Source: Haloarcula sp. CBA1129
GTDB lineage: Archaea > Halobacteriota > Halobacteria > Halobacteriales > Haloarculaceae
Length of the DNA stretch: 64,000 nucleotides
Assembly (NCBI RefSeq): GCF_008729015.1
Contig: NZ_RKSM01000001.1
Location: 2,790,001 to 2,854,000, forward strand
Reading direction: 5' to 3'
How positions within the stretch are numbered: the first letter of the stretch is position 1; every line of letters begins with the position of its first letter. The translations under genes were made by a program, and so were the position numbers. A model generated the notes under the pieces. That model saw only the letters and a program-made list of their open reading frames with translations. It searched no databases and was not told where the DNA came from. Below are positions 26,834 to 34,144 of this stretch, in pieces.

Positions 26834-26922
26834 ACATACGTCCAGCTTCTCTGGACAGTCGTTGTGATTTATTCCGGTATGAGCAAGGTTTATGCCATGA
26901 CAAGTGCTAATTAGTACCAAGT

Positions 26923-27078
26923 ATGCCAACGTGGTCAGACCCAGCCCCATGCGATGACGACGAACAACTGTTCGAATGCCCGGACTGTGGGAAGCGCCTC
27001 TGTAGCGAGCGCTCGACAGTATCCTGTGACCGCTGTGAGACAGCGATGCAGAACCTCAGCGTGCCGCGACCGGAGTAA
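26923..27078 (+). CDS. Rubrerythrin-like zinc-ribbon microprotein
   Basis: 51-aa protein with two CxxC pairs, ECPDCGKR and SCDRCET, spaced like a rubredoxin/zinc-ribbon knuckle and ending MQNLSVPRPE, which I recognise as the tail of haloarchaeal rubrerythrin-like domain proteins. It probably binds one zinc or iron. Function unknown; such proteins are abundant and sometimes stress-linked in haloarchaea. A TTTATG-containing AT patch lies about 35 nt upstream and a T5 terminator 12 bp after the stop. Confidence 0.75.
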   Translation: MPTWSDPAPCDDDEQLFECPDCGKRLCSERSTVSCDRCETAMQNLSVPRPE

Positions 27079-27090
27079 GCGCCTGTCGCG

Positions 27091-27095
27091 TTTTT
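27091..27095 (+). terminator. Oligo-T terminator
   Basis: T5 tract shortly after the zinc microprotein stop, before the convergent dephospho-CoA kinase gene. Confidence 0.35.
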
Positions 27096-27099
27096 CCGA

Positions 27100-27639
27100 C
27101 TAAGCCGACACGAGCGCAATCGCTCGCTCGGCATCACCGTCCATCCGCTCCAGCAGCGACCGGACTCGGTCCCGGGCTGTCTCGTCGCAGTCGGCCAGTA
27201 CCATCCCCTCGTCGGGCTGGCCGTACACGACGCTGGCACCGGCAGGTGCGGCGAGCACTGCCGGGAGCGTGGCCAGATCCTCCTCGCCGTCAACATCCAA
27301 CAAGGTCGTCTCGTCGCTGTCGAGACCGTCTCTGAGTGCAGCAAGCAGTTCCGCGGTGAGTGTCGCGGCCGGGTTCTCCACCGCCCGCGTCCGGTCGAAG
27401 CCACCGATAGCCGCTGACACGTCCGCGTCGACGGCCGAGCGTTTGGTTCGTTCATCGACCAGCGCGAGGTCGGGTATCCGCCCGGCCTCGATGAGATGGT
27501 ACGTGACCATGTCGCCGACGGCGATAATCGGGTCGCCTGCGTCAGCGAGCAGCGCCGCTGTGTCAGTGTAGATCCGGCCGAGTGGCTCTTTCAGTTCGTG
27601 CCGAAGGTCACTCGGGAGTTCGAGAACGACGTCGGACAC
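27100..27639 (-). CDS. GTP-dependent dephospho-CoA kinase (DUF359 family)
   Basis: 179-aa archaeal enzyme of the DUF359 family shown in Thermococcus to phosphorylate dephospho-CoA using GTP, the last CoA step, replacing bacterial CoaE. Family motifs: GDMVTYHLIEAG near residue 45, IPDLALVDERTKR around 55-67, and VENPAATLTAEL near 90, with VDGEEDLATLPAV later. It starts with GTG one base after the spt4 stop, the last gene of the aIF2-gamma cluster, an arrangement conserved in archaea by my recollection. Confidence 0.88.
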   Translation of the reverse strand: MSDVVLELPSDLRHELKEPLGRIYTDTAALLADAGDPIIAVGDMVTYHLIEAGRIPDLALVDERTKRSAVDADVSAAIGGFDRTRAVENPAATLTAELLAALRDGLDSDETTLLDVDGEEDLATLPAVLAAPAGASVVYGQPDEGMVLADCDETARDRVRSLLERMDGDAERAIALVSA

Positions 27640-27640
27640 G

Positions 27641-27838
27641 TTAGCGGACTTTCAGCGCGTACTGTCCCGGCTCGGTCACTTCCATCTCCTCGGCGATGTC
27701 GGAACGTTCCGGATGCGCGATGACGACGTAGCCGGCCCAGTCCTCGGTCAGTGCGGTGCCACCACAGGCCTCACACTGGCTTTCGATCTCCGCGCTCTGG
27801 ACGCGGTGACAGTCACGACAGACGAGTCGGTCCGCCAT
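27641..27838 (-). CDS. spt4: Transcription elongation factor Spt4 (RpoE2)
   Basis: 65-aa zinc protein. Four cysteines in CRDCHRVQ and CEACGG bind zinc; the AHPERSDIAEEM and LKVR end are typical of archaeal Spt4. It pairs with Spt5 (NusG-like) on RNA polymerase to aid processivity. Its ATG overlaps the rpb7 stop by one base and its stop is one base before the dephospho-CoA kinase GTG, so the cluster is tightly coupled. Confidence 0.93.
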   Translation of the reverse strand: MADRLVCRDCHRVQSAEIESQCEACGGTALTEDWAGYVVIAHPERSDIAEEMEVTEPGQYALKVR

Positions 27839-28416
27839 CAGCTATCACCGGCTTCCGCCGTGCCTTCACGGCGCTCGCGCTCCTCCTGAAGCCAGCCGTG
27901 CTTGCCCAGCCCGACCTGTTTCGCCGTCAGGCCGATTTTGGAGTCGCGGGGATTGCGCTCGTCGATGCTCTTGGTGACGATGCGGGCCCGGACGGCGTCA
28001 CCGACAGTGAGCGTCCGGTTGGACTCGCGGGAGGCGAGCTGTTGGTTCTCCTCGTCGTAAGCCAGATACTCGTCGGAAATCTGGGAGACGTGGAGTAGCC
28101 CGTCGACCGGCCCGATGCCGATGAAGGCCCCGAAGTTGACGACCTCGACAACCTCGCCGTCGACCACTTCCTGCATCTGTGGGTCGAACGTGAGGGCGTC
28201 GAACTCGGCCTCGTAGTAGACACCGGGCTTGTTCGGCAGCACGGCTCCCGTGCCGATGTCGTGGACCTCGATGACGGAGACGACGCTGCCGACGTCCTCG
28301 TCCATTCGTCCTTCGAGCTTCTCTTGCAGGAGCCGTTTGACCAGCCCCGGACTGACCTCCGCCAGAAAGCGTGGCGGGACTTCGACCGTATCGCGTAGGC
28401 GTACCCGTTTATACAT
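27838..28416 (-). CDS. rpoE1: DNA-directed RNA polymerase subunit Rpb7 (RpoE1)
   Basis: 192-aa stalk subunit, partner of Rpb4. The N-terminal tip domain starts MYKRVRLRDTVEVPP; the C-terminal S1/OB domain contains VVEVVNFGAFIGIGPVDGLLH and extends to about residue 175, where an acidic-basic halophile tail (EERERREGTAEAGDS) follows. Rpb4/7 binds nascent RNA and helps promoter opening. It lies between the PIN-domain gene (3-bp gap) and spt4 (1-nt overlap). Confidence 0.94.
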   Translation of the reverse strand: MYKRVRLRDTVEVPPRFLAEVSPGLVKRLLQEKLEGRMDEDVGSVVSVIEVHDIGTGAVLPNKPGVYYEAEFDALTFDPQMQEVVDGEVVEVVNFGAFIGIGPVDGLLHVSQISDEYLAYDEENQQLASRESNRTLTVGDAVRARIVTKSIDERNPRDSKIGLTAKQVGLGKHGWLQEERERREGTAEAGDS

Positions 28417-28419
28417 GTG

Positions 28420-28797
28420 TTATGGTTGAGTGATACCCAGTTTGTTCCGGCCCCTTAAACTAATTACTGGAACGCCCGCGTCCAGCAGGCGTCGTTTGAG
28501 GGGGTTGTCGTTCGTGACCGCGTGTGTCGCATCGTCCGTCTGTGCCAGTTCGAGGACGGCGTCGTCCGCATAATCCGCCGTTGTCTCCCGGACCGTACAG
28601 CGGTCGAGCAGGTCCTGCCCGACCGAGGCGGCGGTCGCTTCCGCACCGGCCCCGTCGGCCAGTTTCGCCAGTTCGTCGCGGACGGCGGCGGGCGCGACGT
28701 AGTCCGTCGCGTCCGGGAGAACCCTGTCGAGTTCCTCGAACAGTCGCACGTTGCATTCGACCGGCATCATCAGTGCGTTCGTGTCAAGCACTATCAT
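28420..28797 (-). CDS. PIN-domain protein, FCF1/UTP24-like
   Basis: 125-aa PIN-domain protein. Acidic residues of the nuclease site are visible: Asp5 in IVLDTNAL, Glu in VRDELAKLAD, Asp in ADDAVLEL and Asp in VTNDNPLKRRLLDAGV. The archaeal members next to aIF2-gamma resemble eukaryotic FCF1/UTP24, which cuts pre-18S rRNA, so ribosomal RNA processing is the likely role. The start ATG shares a base with the aIF2-gamma stop (TGATG). It is not paired with an antitoxin gene, so a VapC toxin role is unlikely. Confidence 0.87.
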   Translation of the reverse strand: MIVLDTNALMMPVECNVRLFEELDRVLPDATDYVAPAAVRDELAKLADGAGAEATAASVGQDLLDRCTVRETTADYADDAVLELAQTDDATHAVTNDNPLKRRLLDAGVPVISLRGRNKLGITQP

Positions 28798-30026
28798 CAC
28801 CGCAGCGTGCCGACGCCGATGAGCCGCCACCGAGCGCCGACACGGCGGTTGATGGCGATCTTCGAGCCCGAGGCCGCACAGACCGGGCGTTTGAGCGCGA
28901 CTTCACATTCGTCGTCGCGCGCGCTCGTGACCGAGCCGACCGTGGTCGCGGTGCCGATAGTCAGCATGAGCGGTTCGCCGGTCGAGATCTCCTCGACCTC
29001 GCCGCCGTCGTCGCCGACGATGCGTTCCAGCAGGTCCACGTCCATCGTGAACGTCTCGTGGACCGGCGGGAGGCTGCCGGGCGGGCCGGCGACCTGACCG
29101 GCGAGCGCGTCACCTTTCGTAATTGCGGGGTCGAGACCGGTCCCGACGCCGAGCAGACCGCCCGGCGTGACCGTGTCCACGAAGTCGCCGCCGGACTGGA
29201 GCGAACGGACCGTCGTCGTCACGGGCTGCCACTCCGTCTGGCCGCCTTCTTCGACCTCGCGGCCGGGACGGAGTTCGATCTCGTCGTCGACTTCCAGTTG
29301 CCCGCCCACGAGCGACCCGCCGAGCACGCCGCCCATCAGGTCGTCCCAAGTCGTGCCGGGACGGTTGATGTCGAAGGAACGCGCGACCATCATACGGGCG
29401 TCCTCCTCTGGGTCCCGGTCCGGCGTCGGAATCTCGGACTGGACAGCCTCGATAAGCAGGTCGATGTTGGCCTCTTGACCCGCGCTGATGGGGACAATCG
29501 GTGCGCCTTCAGCGACGGTGCCCTCGACGAACTCCTGAATCTGTTCGTAGTTCTGTATCGCCCGCTCTTCGTCGACGAGGTCGACCTTGTTCTGAGCGAT
29601 GACGATGTTGTCGATGCCGATGATGTCGAGCGCGCTCAGGTGCTCTTCGGTCTGGGCCTGTGGGACGGGCTCGGTCGCCGAGATGACGAGAACGGCCCCG
29701 TCCATGATGGCTGCACCGGACAGCATCGTCGCCATGAGCGTCTCGTGGCCGGGCGCGTCCACGAACGACACCGTCCGGAGGTGGTCGGTGTCGACGTCGT
29801 GGTCGTCGCAGTGCTCGTCGACGGTAAAGGCCTCCGGCTCCTCGGCCTCCGGGCAGCGACGGAAGGTCGCGTCGGCGTAGCCGAGTCGGATAGAGATACC
29901 GCGTTTCATCTCCTCGGAGTGCTGGTCGGTCCATTCGCCGGACAGCGCCTGTACGAGCGTCGTCTTTCCGTGGTCGACGTGCCCGACGAGTCCGATGTTC
30001 ACCTCCGGTTGTTTGTTCGATGTCAT
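28797..30026 (-). CDS. eif2g: Translation initiation factor aIF2 subunit gamma
   Basis: 409-aa GTPase that delivers initiator Met-tRNA to the small ribosomal subunit. G1 [10 protein letters not shown] near residue 15, G3 [11 protein letters not shown]4 AQNKVDLV and the switch region [10 protein letters not shown] are intact; domains II and III follow with RSFDINRPG and the C-terminal [11 protein letters not shown]. Zinc-knuckle cysteines of hyperthermophile versions are reduced (one RRCPE). The start at [14 protein letters not shown] is used; an upstream frame to 30104 is rejected. First gene of the translation/transcription cluster. Confidence 0.95.
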   Translation of the reverse strand: MTSNKQPEVNIGLVGHVDHGKTTLVQALSGEWTDQHSEEMKRGISIRLGYADATFRRCPEAEEPEAFTVDEHCDDHDVDTDHLRTVSFVDAPGHETLMATMLSGAAIMDGAVLVISATEPVPQAQTEEHLSALDIIGIDNIVIAQNKVDLVDEERAIQNYEQIQEFVEGTVAEGAPIVPISAGQEANIDLLIEAVQSEIPTPDRDPEEDARMMVARSFDINRPGTTWDDLMGGVLGGSLVGGQLEVDDEIELRPGREVEEGGQTEWQPVTTTVRSLQSGGDFVDTVTPGGLLGVGTGLDPAITKGDALAGQVAGPPGSLPPVHETFTMDVDLLERIVGDDGGEVEEISTGEPLMLTIGTATTVGSVTSARDDECEVALKRPVCAASGSKIAINRRVGARWRLIGVGTLR

Positions 30027-30222
30027 TTCGAGAGTAATCTTGGTGGAGTTTCGCCGCGTGCAACTGATAAACCTACTGTTTGCGCCCCGCCGCCTCCGGT
30101 TCAATCGCCGATCTGGTCCCTGCTAACGGCGGCACCGCCACCGTATTGCTCGGTATCGCCCGTAGTATAGCGACGCGACCCCTGTCGCCGAGCGCGAGCG
30201 ACAGCCCGCTCCTCTCAGAAGT

Positions 30223-30280
30223 GTTACGTAACTGTATTTCTGTGAACGCTTTTGGTTACGCGGGGAGACGGTTGCGTACG
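30223..30280 (+). promoter_or_regulatory. Palindrome and promoter upstream of the zinc-ribbon regulator gene
   Basis: Perfect 10-bp palindrome GTTACGTAAC at 30223-30232 lies next to a TATA-like TGTATTT (30234-30240), about 45 nt before the ATG. A further GGTTACG half site occurs at about 30251-30257. Placement at the BRE/TATA is what an autoregulatory operator would look like. Confidence 0.45.
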
Positions 30281-31168
30281 ATGCGAGTCGATGAGTCCCC
30301 CGAAACTGATGCCGGCATCGACCCGGCGACGGCGTTCTCGGTCATTGCGAGCGAGACGCGCCTGAACATCCTCGAGGCGCTGTGGCGCACAGATGACCGG
30401 CCGGTTCGCTTCTCGGAACTGTTCGACGCCGTGGAGCTGGCTGACAGCGGGCAGTTCAACTATCACCTGCAGGAACTCACCGACCAGTTCGTCAGCCAGA
30501 GTTCGGACGGATACGACCTCCAGCACGCTGGCGCGCAGGTCATCCGCGCAGTGCGGGCAGGGACGTTCACACGGACGCCCGATATCGACCCGTTCCCCGT
30601 GACCGGGGCCTGTACACGGTGTGGCGGCGGCCTGCTAGCCGAGTACGCCGACGAGCAGTTCGCCATCGACTGCGAGGACTGCGGGAAGGCCCACGGTGAG
30701 TACCCGTTCCCACCGGGCGGTCTGGTCGACCGGACGCCGACGGAAGTCGCGACGGCCTTCGCCGAGCGGGTGCGACACCTCCACTGTCTGGCCGCCGACG
30801 GCGTCTGCCCCGACTGCGCCGGCCGGATGGGGACAGAGATATCTCGTGATGGCGACTGCTGTCTCGACGTGTCGGTCCGCGCCGAATTCGTCTGTGAACG
30901 CTGTCGCCACGAACTCTGTTCGCCCGTCGGGCTGACGCTACTGGATAACTCCCGTGTCGCGGCGTTCTACGACGACCACGGTGTCGACCTGTCGAGTCGC
31001 CCCTACTGGACGCTTCCTTGGTGTGTCGACGACCAGTACACCACCATCGAAGACACTGACCCGTGGCGACTCGCGGTCCGGATTCCGATGGCCGAGGCGG
31101 AACTGACCGCCTATCTGGACGGTGACCTCCAGCCCGTCGAGTTCGAGCGAGAGGCCTGTAGACACTGA
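30281..31168 (+). CDS. ArsR-type winged-helix regulator with zinc ribbons
   Basis: 295-aa predicted transcription regulator. Residues about 15-85 form an ArsR-like winged helix (FSVIASETRLNILEALW, then FNYHLQELTDQFV as recognition helix). Residues about 105-220 hold several Cys pairs (CTRCGG, CEDCGKAH, CPDCAG, CERCRH) that suggest two zinc ribbons, and the C-terminal about 80 residues are a possible ligand domain. It belongs to a large haloarchaeal family without known effectors. The ATG at 30281 fits the upstream palindrome and TATA. Divergent from eif2g. Confidence 0.8.
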   Translation: MRVDESPETDAGIDPATAFSVIASETRLNILEALWRTDDRPVRFSELFDAVELADSGQFNYHLQELTDQFVSQSSDGYDLQHAGAQVIRAVRAGTFTRTPDIDPFPVTGACTRCGGGLLAEYADEQFAIDCEDCGKAHGEYPFPPGGLVDRTPTEVATAFAERVRHLHCLAADGVCPDCAGRMGTEISRDGDCCLDVSVRAEFVCERCRHELCSPVGLTLLDNSRVAAFYDDHGVDLSSRPYWTLPWCVDDQYTTIEDTDPWRLAVRIPMAEAELTAYLDGDLQPVEFEREACRH

Positions 31169-31278
31169 GCCAGCCCGCCGATTTTGACGCCGTCCTGTCC
31201 CGGGAGTTGTTTTCGCACTGACTGAAATCGTCTTCAGGAAGGTCCCCGGCACAGGGTCCTACAGAAATATCATTCAGA

Positions 31279-31288
31279 TTATACTTAT
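31279..31288 (+). promoter_or_regulatory. TATA box of the 58-aa membrane protein gene
   Basis: TTATACTTAT about 30 nt upstream of the ATG at 31317, supporting that small gene as real and leaderless or nearly so. Confidence 0.55.
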
Positions 31289-31316
31289 CGCGTTTCGGGA
31301 CCATCGTTTCGCTGTA

Positions 31317-31493
31317 ATGTACCAGCCTGCACCCTACGCCGACCCCGAACTGTACCGGCCGACGTATCCACCGCTGACCGTTCGTTCCCTTCTGGGAGTG
31401 CTGACGGTCTACCTCGACTTCCTTGCGATACTCTCACTGAGTCCGGTCGTCGCGCTGGCGGCGCTGACCTGTCTCTTTGTCGCCACGCGGTAA
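31317..31493 (+). CDS. 58-aa membrane microprotein
   Basis: 58-aa protein with a Pro/Tyr-rich amino end (MYQPAPYADPELYRPTYPP) and one long hydrophobic stretch, SLLGVLTVYLDFLAILSLSPVVALAALTC in two pieces, that may form one or two helices, ending VATR. Supported by its own TATA box. No family recognised; the Tyr/Pro amino end suggests a cytoplasmic or surface anchor. It is followed 42 bp later by the DUF5787 gene. Confidence 0.55.
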   Translation: MYQPAPYADPELYRPTYPPLTVRSLLGVLTVYLDFLAILSLSPVVALAALTCLFVATR

Positions 31494-31535
31494 CCGGACG
31501 CGAGGCTTTTGCCCGTCCCGGCCCTGTCTCCGGTC

Positions 31536-32486
31536 GTGCGGGAGTTCGACTTCGAACTGGCGCTGTGTGCCCACCTCGAACGCGAGGGCCAAATGGTGAG
31601 CCGCCAGCTGGGCGGGGCCGTCCACGGCCGACGCGTCCTCGACACCGTCGTCGTCGAGCCGGGTCCGGAGTTCGACGAACGGGCGGCCATCACTCCCGAA
31701 CAGCTCCCGACAGCGGCCATCGAAAGCGGCGTCGGCCCGGGTCGGGCGCGGTACTGGAAGGACGCCTTCGATTGCCATCCAGACCGCGCCGAGCAGGCCG
31801 TCGAGCTGGCGGTCGAGCGAGGCTTTTTCGAGCGCGAGCGCCGCGGCGGCCGGACGTACGTCCGCCAGACGACGCGGTACCCCGACTGGTTCGGCGGCAT
31901 CGTCGCCATCGAGAACAAGCCGGACCTGAGCCGCCCCGGTGACCTGCAGTCTCAGTTGCGGACCGACGTGTCGCTGGCGCTCGCTGACCGCGTCGTGCTG
32001 GCGACAGCTACCTACGTCACCGGTGCTCACCTCAACCGGATTCCCGAAGAAGTCGGGGTCTGGCGGTTCGACCCCGACAACGGGACGATAGACGTCCGCC
32101 GGGCGGCGACGCCGTTACCGACCGACGACACCGGCGTCGAACTGCTGGAAGAAGAGCCGGTCCGAACCGACGTACGGATAGTCACAGCTGCGGAGAAGGC
32201 CCGCGCGCGCCGGAAGCTGGCCGAGCGAGCGTACGGCAAGGGGTGGCGGAGTTTCGACTACCCGGCGTGTGAGCGCTGTTCGCCCGACAGCGATGGGGTT
32301 CCGTACTGTGGGTGGAAGGATCGCGCCGTCCGCGAGAGCGACGAATGCGGCCCGGACTGTGACGGATACGAGGCGGCGGATCCACCGGCCGTCGACGGCG
32401 ACTCGCTCCGGGCCGAGCGGACGCCGTGGCGGGCAGACCCTGACGGCCGCCAGCGTCGTCAGTCGGGGCTAGATCGGTTCGGCTAG
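31536..32486 (+). CDS. DUF5787 protein, PD-(D/E)XK nuclease-like
   Basis: 316-aa haloarchaeal protein. Residues about 125-165 contain YPDWFGGIVAIENKPDL, an Asp followed by a beta strand carrying E-x-K, then SQLRTDVSLALADRVVLAT, the pattern of PD-(D/E)XK nuclease cores. The N-terminal third looks helical, with a possible winged-helix part. The C-terminal third has five cysteines (CERC, YCGW, ECGPDC) that could bind zinc or an iron-sulfur cluster. The GTG at 31536 is used because VREFDFELALCAHLEREG reads as the natural beginning. Function unknown; restriction- or repair-type DNA cleavage is possible. Confidence 0.72.
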   Translation: MREFDFELALCAHLEREGQMVSRQLGGAVHGRRVLDTVVVEPGPEFDERAAITPEQLPTAAIESGVGPGRARYWKDAFDCHPDRAEQAVELAVERGFFERERRGGRTYVRQTTRYPDWFGGIVAIENKPDLSRPGDLQSQLRTDVSLALADRVVLATATYVTGAHLNRIPEEVGVWRFDPDNGTIDVRRAATPLPTDDTGVELLEEEPVRTDVRIVTAAEKARARRKLAERAYGKGWRSFDYPACERCSPDSDGVPYCGWKDRAVRESDECGPDCDGYEAADPPAVDGDSLRAERTPWRADPDGRQRRQSGLDRFG

Positions 32487-32503
32487 CCGCGAGCGGCCGT
32501 CCA

Positions 32504-32803
32504 CTATCGGTCGCTATCGTCGCCTGCAGACGCAACATCGGGCCGGACGCCGCCATCTCCGGCTGTCTGGCGGCCGTGCTGTTCATAGTTGTCTTCAGTC
32601 ACCGCTGGGGCCTCGGCCGCGACCGTGGCCGCGTGTTTTGTTCTGGCCCGATAGTTCGCCGCGGTTGCGAGTCCGACACAGGCCACCAGCCCTACCACAA
32701 GCACCCAGTCGATGCTGCCCACGATGACCCGCTGGGCGACGCTTGCGAGGACGCCACCGGCCAGCGATAACCCACCGACCTCCGCGATGCCGCGCCTGTC
32801 CAT
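32504..32803 (-). CDS. Small haloarchaeal membrane protein
   Basis: 99-aa protein with two membrane helices (about residues 8-25 and 30-50) followed by a basic RARTKH stop-transfer segment and an Asp/Gly-rich cytoplasmic tail. Start at MDRRGIAEVGG. No function known. Convergent with the DUF5787 gene. Confidence 0.62.
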   Translation of the reverse strand: MDRRGIAEVGGLSLAGGVLASVAQRVIVGSIDWVLVVGLVACVGLATAANYRARTKHAATVAAEAPAVTEDNYEQHGRQTAGDGGVRPDVASAGDDSDR

Positions 32804-32865
32804 ACAGCGGCATTATCCGCCATGGCCTATAAGCTACGGTCCGTTTCACGGAGCCGAACGCAGCA

Positions 32866-33741
32866 TCAGAGCGAGAACCGCTCGCCGTCGAGTCCAATGT
32901 CGTCGGCGAAGGCCCTGTCCGCGGGGACGTAATGGGCGGTGTGGACGATGCGGTAGTCGTCGGCCTCGATGTCGGCGGCGAAGTCCCGTGCGCCGGCCAA
33001 GGTCATGTGTTTCGTACCGAAGGTCCGCGGAACGCCGTCTTCGTCGTGGTGAGCGCCGCCTTTCGGGTGGTATTCGCAGGCCTCCGGATGGACGATACCC
33101 TCGACGAGTGCGAGGTCGGCACCGGTCAGCACGCCTTTCGAGCGCTCGGGCACGTCGTAGCAGGTGTCACCGGAGATCGACAGCACCGCGCCGGTCTGTG
33201 GTTCCTCGATTCGCAGGCCGTAACACAGAAGCGGCGGGTGCGTGACCGGGACGAGCGTCACCTCGAAGCCGGCGACGGTGAACGGCTCGAAGGGGGTCTG
33301 TGCGTGGACCGACACCGTATCGAGGTAGTCATAGCGGCTCCGGACGCCCTCGGCGACACTCTCGCCCGTGACTGGGTCCGTCTCGTCAGCAGCGTGGACC
33401 GGTAATTCGTCGAACAACCGGTACGCGTTGCCGAGTCCGTCGAGATGGTCGAAGTGGACGTGCGTAATGATAGCCGCGTCCGGCAGCGAAACCGACTCGC
33501 GGAGAAACTGGTGCCGGAAGTCCGGGCTCAGGTCTATCAGCAGTGACTCGCCGGTTTCGTCGTTCGCCACGGCGACGGAGAAGCGCGACCGCTCGATGCC
33601 GCCTGTGGGATCGATACCGCGTTCGCGAACGCGAGCGCGGAGCGCCTCGTCGGGGTCACGCGCCCGCTCACAAGTGTCACAGTCGCACTGGACAGTCGGC
33701 GTTCCCGTCGTGTCGCCGGTTCCAAGCAGCGTGACATCCAT
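32866..33741 (-). CDS. MBL-fold metallo-hydrolase (PhnP-like)
   Basis: 291-aa metallo-beta-lactamase-fold enzyme. The HVHFDHLDGL motif gives the HxHxDH metal site, the upstream LLIDLSPDFRHQFL strand and VTHPPL and SGDTCYD supply further ligands, and HTAHYVP is the late His. The CDCDTCERARDP cluster near the N-terminus matches the structural zinc of PhnP-like phosphodiesterases, so a cyclic phosphodiesterase role is plausible. Start at MDVTLLGTGDTTGTPT. Confidence 0.83.
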   Translation of the reverse strand: MDVTLLGTGDTTGTPTVQCDCDTCERARDPDEALRARVRERGIDPTGGIERSRFSVAVANDETGESLLIDLSPDFRHQFLRESVSLPDAAIITHVHFDHLDGLGNAYRLFDELPVHAADETDPVTGESVAEGVRSRYDYLDTVSVHAQTPFEPFTVAGFEVTLVPVTHPPLLCYGLRIEEPQTGAVLSISGDTCYDVPERSKGVLTGADLALVEGIVHPEACEYHPKGGAHHDEDGVPRTFGTKHMTLAGARDFAADIEADDYRIVHTAHYVPADRAFADDIGLDGERFSL

Positions 33742-33785
33742 TACCGTCCCTTCGGAGACCAATCCGCCTAAGCCCCTCGTTTTCG

Positions 33786-34061
33786 TTACTTGGTATCAGC
33801 CAGATCCGCCGGGTCGATTTCCTGTCGCTCCATCGTCGCCGCCAGCAGGGACTGTGCGCGCTCGTCGGAGAGGTCGTCGAACAGGCAGTCGAGAAAGCCT
33901 TCGAGCAAAGCCGGTCGGATACGCAGGTCAACGTATTCGACCTGCTTCTCGGCGATCACGACGTCTACGTCCCACTCGCCTTCGTCGGGGTCAGTCATGC
34001 GCACGTCGACCCACGCCTCGGCGGGGTCGTCTGTCTCGGTGAACACGTCGTCGTCAGCCAT
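33786..34061 (-). CDS. Conserved haloarchaeal hypothetical protein
   Basis: 91-aa acidic protein (MADDDVFTETDD). Residues 20-60 look like a beta-sheet (WVDVRMTDPDEGEW, DVDVVIAEKQVEYVDLRI), followed by helices (LLEGFLDCLFDDLSDERAQSLLAATM). No Cys pairs, signal or membrane helix. I do not recognise the family. The start is the ATG at 34061, with an AT-rich promoter patch 20-35 nt upstream (ATAAATAAA). Confidence 0.65.
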   Translation of the reverse strand: MADDDVFTETDDPAEAWVDVRMTDPDEGEWDVDVVIAEKQVEYVDLRIRPALLEGFLDCLFDDLSDERAQSLLAATMERQEIDPADLADTK

Positions 34062-34144
34062 AGCTACCATAAATGGTTCCGATGCTGATAAATAAATCGC
34101 TAGTAACGACGGCCAGAACTGTGTGCAAAGACCGAAAGCGGTGC

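Noticed and set aside
28420..28797. PIN-domain protein as a VapC toxin
   Set aside because: No antitoxin partner, and the conserved position next to aIF2-gamma matches the FCF1-like family.
31434..32030. 198-codon minus-strand frame opposite the DUF5787 gene
   Set aside because: Opposite a better supported gene; no motif or promoter.
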